Positions 24,501 to 35,790 of a DNA stretch of 64,000 nt are shown one piece after another; positions within the stretch are counted from its first letter, which is position 1; every line of letters begins with the position of its first letter. The DNA lies in assembly GCA_964036155.1 (NCBI GenBank), contig OZ038422.1, positions 75,167,201 through 75,231,200 of the forward strand. Direction: 5' to 3'. The translations under genes were made by a program, and so were the position numbers. This stretch comes from Diploscapter coronatus (lineage: Eukaryota > Nematoda > Chromadorea > Rhabditida > Rhabditidae). Below the pieces are notes generated by a model. It did no database searches, was not told the DNA's origin, and saw nothing but the letters and a program-made list of their open reading frames with translations.

Positions 24501-25761
24501 AAGCTGAAAAGAATGAAGAATGAAGTTTGAAGAGATTGAAGTCAAGTGGAAGGGGAATAGAGGGCTGTTCGAGTTTAGAAAGGACAAGAAAACATCTCCC
24601 AGCAGATCTGAACAACTCTGAACAGTTTGCACAGTTTGTAGTACTCGAGGAGTTGAGAAAATGAGTGCTTTGATTGTTGCTTATTGTATTGATTTGGAAG
24701 TGCACTTTCTACAAGAAGCAAATCCCCTCTAGCGGGTGATTGTTCTGCTTCTGTTTCTGGTTGAAGTTCGCTTTGACCTTTGACTGCGCAACTCAAAGAG
24801 AAAGGCTTGCAAAGCAGCATTTCAAGATGAGTGGGCATAAAGATGCACGAAGGTCAGAGTTCAATGAGAGATGCAAGATTAGCTGATTGTTCAAAGTCTA
24901 ATTTATCATCTCATCCTAAATTAATCGATCTATTGTTGATCGAGACAGAACGTGAGATGCGATTTGCTTTTTGCGTTCATTTTTTCATTCACTGGTCGCT
25001 GCAGCTGTGTGCAGTGCAGTAGCTGCTCTTCACACTCTCTCACTCCTCGGCTCTGAAGCAAAAAATGATGATGCACAGATGGACGAATTGACGAAAGGAA
25101 GAGAAAAATGAATGAGAAAGGGAACGGAAGAAAAAGATAAGGGATAATCTGGACTGCGTTGATTGCATTCGAGCATTCGAACCCTAAGAAGGAAGTCTGA
25201 ATTGATGGAGATAAAAAATGAAACTGTTTCTTCGCAAAATCGGATCAAAACGATGATACTTTATGCACACATAGGTGGTGCAATGCATTGCAATTCATTA
25301 TGAATGGATCGTTTGTTTGTTGACTCGAGAAAAGCAATCCACCAAATACGTGAGAATGAGATGAGCGACTATGTGTCTAATTATAAATTTCATTTAATTA
25401 TAGTGAAAATGACACGTTTACCATCCATATTCAATGTAGTAGTGGTTTGCTGAGTCGTGGTCGTGGTCGTTGCTGGAGTTGTGGTCGATCTTTGTTCAGG
25501 ACCAAACCCAAACAGCCTTCAACGATTTGTGTGATGAAGTTAGTGGTTTTCGTTGCTCTTCACCTGAGAATGGCAGAAGCGAAGTCTCCCCCTTCTACGT
25601 CCCCAGCCATACTTCGTCTGTTCGCCAGAATCCACTGCCTCAATTGCTCTGTCGTAGCTGCTTCACTCGCTGTAACTAACGCCTCAAAATTTGCTCGAGA
25701 TTTTGATTACTTTACCGGTGATTATAGTGAATATAAAGGATGACACAAATAATAGCTTCAT
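21573..25761 (-). CDS. Secreted metallo-beta-lactamase-fold protein (MBLAC1/SWIP-10-like) with Cys-rich module
   Basis: Exons: 25761-25716, 25675-25564, 25516-25422, 23884-23711, 23661-23487, 23443-23275, 23227-23122, 22196-21991, 21941 to ~21573. A probable extra 54-nt in-frame intron (GTGGACAG..TTGCAG) splits the last. N-terminus: signal peptide (MKLLFVSSFIFTIITVTA), then a Thr-rich linker (TTTPATTTTTTQQTTTT). Next is a cysteine-rich lustrin/EB-type module (CPFAAEP..YAFCRP..GDCPVDYLCDQ..SICCRDQG), a Pro/Thr linker, and an MBL domain. That domain shows VILVDTGSASD, VVITNAHPNHMGNMNFF, WKTPGHTQHDLTVLI, SMAIVGDLIPSE, DWIVPGHGQPFRVL. The usual HxHxDH metal motif reads N-A-H-P-N-H, so one His and the Asp are replaced. 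The last exon could splice onward after HYR; reading on, it stops at 21573. Intron 7 contains a nested gene. Confidence 0.85.
22240..22896 (-). CDS. Four-TM membrane protein nested in an intron, 218 aa
   Basis: Uninterrupted ORF lying wholly inside intron 7 (23121-22197) of the metallo-beta-lactamase-fold gene, on the same strand. Four hydrophobic segments: ~42-65 (IGYFICFFDFLFLTFVF), ~78-100 (SVLYVLHIICILCSC), ~110-132 (ATTIVLCASVTVFLSFFLSF), ~158-185 (VVLLAASAALCIVHTWLLIL). A basic/acidic cytosolic tail follows (DCYKKVREKELERICEQTLR). No family recognised; the layout resembles small tetraspan proteins such as LAPTM, but no diagnostic motif is visible. The single exon could mean retroposition or an ancient intronless gene. 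Confidence 0.75.
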   Translation of the reverse strand: MELGLKTFILRALAIPHSKLLGMQLVDLNLPEANCSVISPKTIGYFICFFDFLFLTFVFGKAVQLLIQHGWNPVATSTMSCASVLYVLHIICILCSCHGLSSQLSSWIVPKLVLKATTIVLCASVTVFLSFFLSFESPRLGKILGVAFNADFTSRAKEIRMGSVVLLAASAALCIVHTWLLILMIDCYKKVREKELERICEQTLRLLNERKKNGVSKV

Positions 25762-26421
25762 GTTCAGAGGATTGAAACGATGATTCTTCGGAGAGGAATC
25801 GATAGGGCGGTTGTGGTTCTATAGATGGACGGGTAAGACGGACTAGAACAATTGAATGAGTGAATAGGTTGAATGGGAGGATGGAGAGGGAATGGAGCGG
25901 ATAGGAATAGAATCAGAAGAGGGGAGGGAAGAGTCCTGAATTGACCGAATTGACGTGCAGCAACAATAACACTGCACTGAGAGAGAGAGCAAAGAAGCAG
26001 TGAAGCAGCTTCTCCTCCTCCTTTAAGAAGTGAAATGAACAGTCCAACAGACGAAACAGGGCGGCTTCTTCTCTTTCTCTGTTTCTCTCCACTCTCTCCT
26101 TTATTGGATAAGATTTCTCACTCTCTCCTCGTTTGCTTTATATGGCTAGAATGGTTAGAGAGAATGAAGAGAGTGATTGCGCAGGTTGTGAGTTTGGGTT
26201 GAATTGCATCTTGCACCTAAAACCACAGAAGCATAGCACAAAGAGAAACATACAGATATACAAACTTTTACAAATTCTTCTGTGAACGAACATACTCCAT
26301 ACAGACGTACAGTAAGACGCAGTATAAACTAATGCAACTTTATTTTCCTGTTCATATCCATGATTTTAATGGTATAATGAATGTGTTCACTTGTGTTAGA
26401 ACACAGATCTACTCGTACTCT

Positions 26422-27083
26422 TTATGAACCGATGTTAATATCTATTCTCCTCGAAAGAACCTTTTTCTTCTTCTTCTTCTTAGAAATACTGAGATTGATG
26501 GAAGCGATGGAGCTGATTGTGGAGAGCAATCGTTGCGAGGTCACTGTCTGTCTATTTTCATCCGATTCCTCGTTGCTTTGGAAGTTGCGTGCAATCTTCT
26601 GCAATATCTGTCTGTGCACTGCAATGCTCTGTACTCATTCCCTACCATCAATCTGATCTGCATCCTCTCGAATTCGTCCCTCTCCAGCCTCATTCGATCC
26701 ACAGTCCTTTCCCTCACAATCAGAACTCTCTGCTCCTCTGCCTCTGCCTCACAATCAGCCTGTTCATTTTCCTTGCCAATACCATTTGGCAGTGGGGGTA
26801 GAGCAGTCCTTGTCTGTGGGGAAACATTGTTCTTCTTCGTCTTTGCAGTGCTCATTTTGGACATGTTCAAAGGGGACTTCGACTTCACATCAACCATGTC
26901 TTTCTGTGTGTTCTCTGCGAAGGTTTGTGTCGAATCGAGTTTGCTCTCTTTCGAAGGCTGAATGAATGAATGCAGAGTTGGAAACAATGCATTCGACATG
27001 AAGCTCACCTTTCTTCGTGGCTTCCTTCGATAGTTTTTTTTCGTTGGCAGACTCATCTTATCCACTAGATTCAAGGCATGCAA
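26422..27083 (-). CDS. Basic coiled-coil protein of unknown function, ~187 aa
   Basis: Three exons (27083-27009, 26957-26646, 26598-26422) join in frame. The N-terminus is strongly basic (KKNYRRKPRRK), followed by a Ser/Thr/Lys linker. A charged helix predicted to coil (RERTVDRMRLERDEFERMQI) follows, and the C-terminus ends with a poly-lysine run (SKKKKKKKVLSRR) that looks like a nuclear localisation signal. A TATTTATA box lies at ~27110-27117, only ~30 nt before the first ATG, so the second ATG (27056, MSLPTKKN) may be the real start. No family recognised. Confidence 0.65.
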
Positions 27084-28749
27084 CGCTATTTTTCGAGTTT
27101 TTCATGTTGCTATAAATAGGCTCCGCAAACGTAATGTACGCTAATTTATTTTTGCTCATCCGAAATTGAAATTGAAATTTCGAAAACTATAAAGGACATT
27201 TTGGTTTTCTTGTCCAAAGTATGCTCAAACTGCACACACATAATTAAGCACATTTCACAGACAATGAGAAATATCAAGGCGCAGGTGCCACGAAAAGTTG
27301 ACCCGTAATTTTGCTGCTCGCGGTCAATGACAATTTTTTCGTTTTCAGAAACGAGCAAGGAAAACAATGAAGAATGACATTCGATGGAGTAAAGAAGTTA
27401 AAATGCAAAATGTCAATTTTGGACATCGAGCCTGGTGTCCACTTACTGTGTTAGTTTTTCGCCTATTTCAGGATAAAAATAGATTCCTACAATTTTGTGC
27501 TTGTTATAAAACAAGAATAATTTGGTAAAAGTTATTTAATGTTTTCTATTTAATTGAGAATATGTTGAATTTGGTTTATAAGCATTTATTGGATGAAGAA
27601 TCGTTTGGTAATGGTTGATCAGATCGCTCCACCTTTATTAACAGTCTCAGGCCTTTTATACAAATTAGTTAGTCATAAAAACTTGCAATTTGTGGAAAAA
27701 CGGGAATAATGTTCAGGTGCATTGTGAAATGATGCTGTTTTTTTTTTCGAAACCTTATTGGTTAATCGCCATTTTGTTGGTGTGAAATATGGAGGTTGAT
27801 TAGATTTGGCCTTGAAATCTGTGATATGCACATCGGTAAACACACTCTGCCCGTATGACAGCATGCTATATGGGTGTCAATCGAATTTTGATTATCTTAT
27901 CATTTCGTCTTCTTCCATTTCCCATTCAATTCTTCGCTGTTCACTTCAGCAGTTCTCTTCACTTTATATTTTGATTGAAAATGTCAACTCAGCGAAAATT
28001 CGGCTTTTATCATTCAGCAGTGAGCCATTTAAGCATGGCTGTTTCATTTCAGATAGTCATTCTAATCTTAGGAATTATTGATTTATTGTATTAAGTGAAT
28101 CTTATAAAGGATTAGGAATATAGATAATTGCGGCTAATATGAATTGTGCCAAGGGAATTGCGTATTGACTGGAAAGAGTAAGGGTCTGGTCATTCATCGA
28201 TCGACTCGATTAACTGTGTTGTTATGCATTGCATCTCTTTCTCTTTCTTTTCTTTATATTTCTCATCAGCAAGTCAGTTGTTTATCTCTCAACACTTCTT
28301 CCGATCAATCTCTTGAATTTTTGATAATAAAACATAACATATCTTTTAAAGTCTACTCATTTCATGGTCAATGTCCACTTCGTCTTCACATGCATGCATG
28401 CATTCAATCATTCATTTATTCATATAATTGCCGGGTCATCGATTTGCTTCCACTCAGCACTGCAGTTTCTATCGATCAGAGAGATCTTTGTACTCTTCCT
28501 CATTCTCCTTCATTCATTGTTCATTTTGATCGCTTACTTCATTAGTTTCCCCTTTGTGCAAACTTGTTTTCTACATTCAAACTGCCGCAGTTTTGACTTG
28601 TTTACGAAGATGAAATTTTACACACTTGACCAGTCTAATCGGAATCTTCATTCTCTATCACTAAATCAATTAGCCTTCGTCTCTTTGCCTCTCTGTTTGT
28701 GTGTTTCCTATTTGTTTGAGAATCGACGATTTCAGATAGACTGTGGGAA
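27084..28749. other. Intergenic, AT-rich
   Basis: Divergent promoter region between the minus-strand coiled-coil gene and the plus-strand membrane-protein gene. The ORFs present lack splice context. A TTTCAG just before the start of the next gene (28737) could be a 5'UTR intron acceptor or trans-splice site. Confidence 0.4.
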
Positions 28750-30474
28750 ATGACCTATGACATAAGTCGTCTGAATGGCAGCTTGTCAGATCCTTCAGAG
28801 GATCATCAGCAGCAGCACAACGGTCATCAGCAGAGAATGGCTATGCATCCAGAAGACAAGCATCATTTTGCTGCCTATGATGAACGAAGACACAGCATCG
28901 CCGACTCAGAGTATCTCCGTCTGCGACGCTCCATCAGTCGGACTTCCAGCTGCGATTCACTAGATCAAGTTCGATAAATGCATACATTCGCCTTCCAAGG
29001 TTTTATGGACTATTCTTTAGGAAGTGTTTCTGCCCGAATATTTCGGTTCCCAAGAACTGGATCAACTGAGCAGTTGCCTGAGCGAGGTATGATGCAATTC
29101 ACGTGCATTCCACACATATAATAATTGTCCCCTTTCTGCAGTGCAAAGTCCATTTGCAACATCTGTTTTCTATTTCGTCAGACATGTACTTTTCATAGAA
29201 CATGTTAAATTTAATAGGACTTCATGTTGACAATCAATAACGAGCAATATCTCTGAGCAGTGAAAATGTTGTCTTATCATTTCTGCTCTGCAGCGGTCTT
29301 TCTACCTTATTTTTGTTCTTCCTTCTTCTTTGTACTCCAATCCAATCGTTTTCGATGACAGCAAGTGAAAGTTTGAACTGTTGACGCTCATTGAGAATGG
29401 GGAAGAGAGGGAATGACTTTGACTGCGAGTGTGGCTCTAATTCTGAATCGCGTTGCAATGCTGCTCTCTTCTGCCGATCCAGCTCAGTTATTCGATCAAA
29501 CTTTGCAAATTTTGCAAAATTATGTGGGAACTTATTCAATCCAACGATTTTACTCGTCTAAATCGGTGTATTTCAGATTTCATCCGACTCTAACAAAGAA
29601 TCCACAACATCGTTGGCTTATGACATTGTGCAGGCTCAATTGGCTCTCTGGACGGTACATGATTTTATCACAACGCTAACAGCTCTATAAGAAACGCCCA
29701 GAAAACGGACAGAGGAGGGAGAAAAAGGAGTCTCTGTGTTATTATCCGCAGTAATTTGAAATCTGAAAAAAAATTTAAGGCATGCGCTCTTTTCTTCAAC
29801 TATGTGTCGCTTCTCTTTCTCATCCCGCCTTTTCAACAGATTCTTGATTGTTGTTAGAGCGCAAGAGGGAGAGAAAAAGTTTTATAAACTTCGCTTTGAG
29901 GCCCTTTCTCCATAGGTTGCTAACCGTGTTTTCTTCATCAGTAAATATTCAACAATCGAAACTTTCAGTTTGTCTTTTCCTTTCTATATTCCTATGCCTG
30001 GGGACAACATAGAAAGAAGTTTCTCTTGTGTATCGTAAGTTAGAATATCACTCTTCATATATGAAATGGCATATTCTTGCAGTTTTTCCTCGTACCGACA
30101 GTGTTCATTTCGTGCTGTGTGATTTCCTGTCTGCTAACCACATTAGTTGTATTGGGAAGGCTATTTTCTGCTCCTGTCCCCTACAAGGACTTCCTCGCAA
30201 TCGATCAAAACAACGAGATCGAAGGTATTGCAGAGATCATTCGCTTATGTTATTCATATGATTCATATGTGAAGTGTTTGCAGAGCCAGATTATGGTCGT
30301 CGTCAGCGCAGCTATTCAGGCACGTCGTCCGTCTCTTTGGATTCGGGCGATCCTCTGCCGAAGCCCCTCTGCCGTCGTCACTCGTCTTCCCACACCTCTC
30401 TCTGCTCGCGACCTCCCAGTGTCAATCGCAAACTATCATATTGCTATTCCCACTATAATAGTACGGATGATTGA
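28750..30474 (+). CDS. Single-pass membrane protein with Ser/Arg-rich tails, 205 aa
   Basis: Four exons (28750-28968, 29021-29086, 30083-30224, 30284-30474) join in frame; intron 2 is ~1 kb, the others ~55 nt. The N-terminal half is hydrophilic with His/Gln-rich and Ser/Arg-rich parts (HQQQHNGHQQ, RLRRSISRTSSCDSLDQ). One strong membrane helix lies at ~97-121 (FFLVPTVFISCCVISCLLTT, LVVLGRLF). The C-terminal tail is again serine-rich with RxxS motifs (RRQRSYSGTSSVSL, RRHSSSHTSL). RxxS/RRxS sites on both sides suggest kinase regulation; that is inference. No family recognised. Confidence 0.7.
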
Positions 30475-31273
30475 CCTGAATCACGCGAGAATCTTTTCAA
30501 AATTAACCTAACTTATTTATTTTTTCGCGCAATTTTTCATGCGAGTTGCATCATCCACGATGATATTTGACATTCTAGTGTAGCATAGATTTAAATGAAT
30601 GGATTAACCAACTTAATGTAATTCAGCCTAGCTGCTCTGTCCTTCTATTCTCCAACTTCTCTGAGCAATTTGCCAATTACCTTCACCTGATTCGGATTCT
30701 GTATCTTCACGGGTTCACTTTGTTGTTTTGTTGACACAATGCAGTCGATTAAATTATTCAATACCTCTGTTTAATGCGATTTCGCTCAATTCGCAGATAT
30801 CGCTGAGAATAAATGCATTTATTTAAGCAGAAGATAGAATAAATCCACTAGATATACGAGATCCACTGTGTTTTCTTTTCCCCCCTCTCCTTTCACATTT
30901 TATGGTTCCTTCTCTGTTCTCTGCACATTCATTCCACATTTCAAGGCAGGCTTTGGTCGTAAACCTTCTCACAGAGTAAAGGGTCATTTCTCTTTGCGCT
31001 TTGCGATGCCTCTTTCCAACCACTGTTTTCTCAGTTTTTCTTTGATCACATGGATCAATAACTCTTCCCGAATTACAATCTCCTTTTGTGAGCATTTTTC
31101 CTAATCCCCTTCTTCTCGTCTTCTCTTCAAATACATCAGATTACTCGCACCTGTTTCTCTGTAATTATCGATTTAATCTCAGAGTGAGTCAATGTTTTGA
31201 CATATTAATGCAGATCCCTCAATTACTAGCATATCTGCCCTATTAATCCAATTCATATTGTTTCAGGGATAAA
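30475..31273. other. Intergenic between membrane-protein gene and Wntless
   Basis: Contains AATAAA at ~30808 and several pyrimidine-rich runs. No gene seen. Confidence 0.4.
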
Positions 31274-33755
31274 ATGATAGGAGCTGTAATAGAGAACCTA
31301 AGCAATCGAAAGCTATCTGTAATTTTGGCAACTCTACTCGCAATTCAAATCGCGTTCTTTCTAATTGGAGCGTGGTATGCGCCTGAACCTACGTCATATA
31401 TGGAGTTTGAATTGATTAAATGCAAGGATGGATCTAAAGGAAGGACTGATAAGTGGTTTTACATGGAGGTATATCATATTTTAGAAGAATATTCTAAATT
31501 AGTTCTTCAGAACAATTGTGACTGGATTGATGATTTATCCGAATTTACTCCGACTTCATTCGACATGCGCGAGATCGTGTTTGTCGCCAAGATGCCCCAT
31601 AAACGAGATGGAGTCGAGCTGCAGTACTCTCCCTCGTTCCAGTTCATCCTTGGTCTTCTGCAAGTCGATGTCGAGTATCATAAACAATTCAAATATGGTA
31701 AGTCGTTTGAATAGATATCTAAAGAGTGACTGTAATTATGATTGCAGTTGATCATGCGAGTCTGCAATTGGAAGTTCGAATGGCCTACAGAGATAAAGGC
31801 GATAAGGAAGATGATTGGAAACTGTTGGTGCAGAGTAATGTGACGAGGAAACTCGAATGCACGATTGAAGAAGAGAAGGTAAAGCTAAATGAATGCAGAT
31901 ATGAATCATAACCAATATCTAGAAGAAGCCTGGAAATGACTATAACTGCGATATGATGGATTTGTTCGAATTAGGCCACAGCAGCCACGCCTTCTACCTG
32001 TTGAACATCCGGATTCCCATCGATCAGGCCGCTTGCAGATACAACCCAAACTCGCCCAATTGTCAGATTGGACTCTTGAAATCTCTTCGAGTTATTGTAA
32101 GCTCTTCAGTCAATTCATCAACAATACACACTTTTTAAGGAAATCCACCAAAATGGCGGTTTCACGATGGTGTGGTTGTGGATGAAGACGCTGCTCTCCC
32201 CACTCATTCTGGCCTGCCTGCTCTGGTTCTGGAACAGAGTCTGTCTTCTTTATTCAAATATCTCATTCATAAGCTCCTCTTTCAGATAAGTCAATTAGTG
32301 CGTCGTCCGCTTCTGCTGGAAAAGGCCATATTTTCACTGGGCATAAGCATGGCTGTGCTGGACTGTAAGTGTATATTTAAAGGGCGCAAGTGGAGTCAAA
32401 TTGTATTGAAGCGACCTTTATAAAGCAAGTTTCATGCACTTTCATTATTTCAGCATTGAAACGAGAAAATGAACGCATTTTCAATCATTACTGCAACCAC
32501 CTCAATGAAACCTTGTCGCTTCCTCTCTCAAATGAACTAGAAATGATGGGAGAAGTAATGATTTTGAAGATTTTGCCGACGTTTGAATGTATTCAAGTTC
32601 TGAACACGAATTCCATTAACGAAAGAAATGTTAGCAAAAATGAGAATTTGGAAGACGTCTTCTCGACGTCATAACTTTAGATGGGATTATCTCTTTTAAA
32701 ACTGGTAAGGATCGTCAGAATCAGTGAAATTTAGGCTTTCATATGATTTTACTCTCATTATTCAAACACCATATTTTAAAACCCACTTGCGTCTTCTAAG
32801 TATATTTTGAATAACTACAGTAATCCGTGTTCAATTCAGTGCCGATCGAATGGATTTCCCTTGTAATTCGACTTCCCTTTCTGCTGCTTCTCTCAGACAT
32901 TCGGCAAGGCCTCTTCTACTTCGTCCTCTTCGCATTTTGGTTGATTTTTGCTGGAGAACATTTGATTGGCGACTCGACGAGGAATAACATAGTATTATTT
33001 CATTCAGATAACCGGTTTATCATTATTCTCTTTCAGAGAAGCTACAAGTTCAATCTCGGCTTCATAGCCTCTGCCTCTGCACTGCTTCTCGTCTATGATT
33101 TGATTGAGAGAGGCTATCAATTATCAGATCCATTCTACACAATTTGGTCTAGCGAGCATGGCGCTAAACTTGCAGTAAGACTAACTCTTAATTCATAAAA
33201 TTTAAACGACTTTATTTAGTACACTTCAATATCACTAGCTCTAATTCTGACAATAGCGTACTTTGTCTTTCTCTTCTACAAGATCGGCAGAGTTTGGATG
33301 ACGATTCGGAGTAAACGAGAAGCTCATTTGTATAGGACTTCTGAGAATAGTCGTTTGAAAGTAGAAGCAGTCATATATCGATTCAAGTTCCTCATGATAT
33401 TCACACTGATTTGCTCTGCTTTGACTATCTGTGCATACTTCATGAAGCAGGTATGACTATCAAGCATAGGCAAATTTGTATTGACAAGTTTCAGTTCGGT
33501 GAAGCCCAGCTGCATTCTGACGAGCCTGAGGACTCTCTTCTAACCCACAGCACTTCAGCCTTCTTCACAGGCACATTCGGAATGTGGAACATCTATGTAG
33601 TGCTTCTATTGGCGATGTACGCTCCTTCACACAAACAGTACCAAGGAACAGCAGCTCTGGTGGATGAAACTGAGGGATTGCTGGATGATCCTTCTGTAGG
33701 GTCTGGCACCGAGTCCAATCCAATGACCACTCTCCTTAAACAGGCCCATGATTGA
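31274..33755 (+). CDS. WLS: Wntless (WLS/GPR177/MIG-14), Wnt cargo receptor
   Basis: Multipass Golgi/plasma-membrane protein that carries lipidated Wnts to the cell surface. Ten exons: 31274-31468, 31511-31697, 31748-31878, 31923-32096, 32140-32238, 32286-32364, 32840-32991, 33037-33174, 33220-33450, 33495-33755. They give 548 residues (human 541). Seen: N-terminal anchor with [13 protein letters not shown] start ([20 protein letters not shown]), luminal domain ending [131 protein letters not shown]. The first intron (31469-31510) is 42 nt, a multiple of three and stop-free, so it reads through; it is removed here because the human protein lacks the insert. Confidence 0.97.
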
Positions 33756-34142
33756 TCTTCTTTGTTATAGTATATTTGTACATACGGCTTTAATTGCAAT
33801 TACAAGTAGTCCCTTCGCGACCCACTTCAATGAATCTCACTTATTTGTCTCTGGCCATAATCATTTCACGCGGATTTCGTTTTTTCCCGAATAAATCGAT
33901 TGTTTCCAGTGTTTACCTTGGTTTGAGTCAGACAATGCAGAAACAGTGCAGAACTGCAGAAAGACTGCTGCAGAGATGAGTCAACAAAAAATAGCAATAA
34001 TCGCGTTTGGAAGTGGGCGAATGCGAGTGAAATTGGCCATGCCACAGTCACTTCAGCCATTTCCATCTGCTCCTGTTTCGACCAGTCATTCACTCTTCCC
34101 GTTTCACATTATTACAGTATTGATTTTCTCATTTCAGGAGTA

Positions 34143-34665
34143 ATGAATATTGCCACACTAACTCTGCCAATTCTGTGCGCAATTGGACTATGGTACATCG
34201 AGAGGAATGCAGAGGCAGCTTCTTTGAACACGAAGGTCAAGGTGCCTGACAACGACGTCACTCTGAACCAGTTAATCGATCGAGCAGCTCTGCCCAAGGC
34301 CAATGCAGATCTGCACGACTCTGTTCTCTGGGTGCCTGCATCCAATCACTACAATGCGATCAGAATCTCCACTTCAAACGGACCCAAGACTGTGCATTCC
34401 AATTATGGATTCCAACTTCTTCTACAGCGAAGTCGATGCTCCTCTTCGGTGTGAATCAGTTTATTAATATCAATTAAATTAATTATTTCAGAGTTCAATA
34501 GCGCCAGATCAAATACGAAAGAAGTGTCCCCCAGACAACTCGAAGTCTGAGAAGAGGTTGTACAATGTGAATCTTGCTTGGAATAACGGAGATTGGAATT
34601 CGATAGAAATGGAAAACTACTTTAGCACATCTTCTGGCAAATTTATTCAGTCAGGCAGAAAATGA
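34143..34665 (+). CDS. Small secreted protein of unknown function, ~159 aa
   Basis: Two exons (34143-34448, 34492-34665), 43-nt intron with good GT..TTTCAG ends, AATAAA at ~34675. An N-terminal signal peptide is likely (MNIATLTLPILCAIGLWYI ... AEA). The rest is hydrophilic with two cysteines (RSRCSS, KKCPPD) that may form one disulfide. Not recognised; a peptide-hormone or extracellular-matrix role is possible but unsupported. The reading frame near the exon 1 end is not certain, because another frame there is also open. Confidence 0.55.
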
Positions 34666-35790
34666 ACGATTCAATAAAGTCTTTATTCTTTTGACATTTG
34701 ACAATAGAAATCTGAGTGCACGTTCTTTGAAAATGACATTTTGGTATGAAATAGTGAAATAAATGAGGAAACGAGAGTCAGAGAGTCAGAATGAATTGAA
34801 CAAAGTCAGAAAGTTGTTTAAAGCTGTCGATTAAGTTATGCCTCGCATTCATTATATAAATAGATTGTAAAACTAATGTGTAAGCCTTAGAGCCTTGAAT
34901 TGCGATTTTATCACATATACAATGACATTTCGAAGAACAAATGAGTCTATCTTATCAAATTCTTTGAAATATCTTCAATACAAACGATTGGTCTCGAGCA
35001 ATAATGTAATCATGTAATTATCAAACATAATACCTAAAAAGTGATACTCGCTCAAATGAGAAGAAGAAGAAGAAGCATTATGCTTTTCGCGTCAAAATCA
35101 TTTCTCTGAAAAAATTTGAAGATAACCAATCAAATACTGATAAATGATAAGCGAAAGAGAAAAGAACTTGACTCAAAGCGACTAGAAAAGAGACAGAGAC
35201 AGAGACAGAAACAGAAAGAAGCGAGAAAGGAAAAAACGGGGTAAAGAAATTAAAGGAATACGATATAAACTCGAAGGACTGGCAAGAAGGATTGCATTGC
35301 AAATTTGCAAGGGAAACACCGCACAAGAGCTAGGCATTCTGTAGAGATTAAGATAACACAAAACTACTGCAGATGAAAGTCGTCGAATAGGGATAAAGCT
35401 GGAGGATTGAGAAGGAGGGGAGGAGGAAAGAATACACCGAGTTACACACTGAATAATTAAATAAGGCGAACATTTTATAGAACATTTTCGATTTTGAATG
35501 AATAACCAATTGACCTATGACAGGGCAGTGAATTGAAAGAAACAAAGTAAAGGAGTAAGTATTATGTCTAAGTTTTGTATAAAGCATGAACCGACCACAT
35601 ATATTATTGAATAATTCATCTAAGTCATATTCAGAAGGTCTAATTGACCCTAGTCGAACAAATTGAAGAGAGTATAACAAACACAAAAGCCCGTGTAGTA
35701 AATGTTATAGAATATCTAAGTTAGAAATCTTCAAAAGGAAAATAATCGACAGAGTGATTCTGTAATCTTATAAGCACTTAAGCACGCATG
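34666..35790. other. Intergenic 3' flanks
   Basis: Between convergent genes (small secreted protein on +, PDE4 on -). AT-rich with purine tracts such as agagacagagacagaga at 35191-35218. No gene supported. Confidence 0.4.

Noticed and set aside
25447..25743. 98-codon plus ORF starting MLSRGRGRCW
   Set aside because: Antisense to the signal-peptide/Thr-linker exons of the MBL gene, whose phases join exactly to the Cys-rich exon.
32390..32674. 94-codon plus ORF inside Wntless intron 6
   Set aside because: Phases of the flanking exons (32364/32840) join cleanly without it, and there is no homology.
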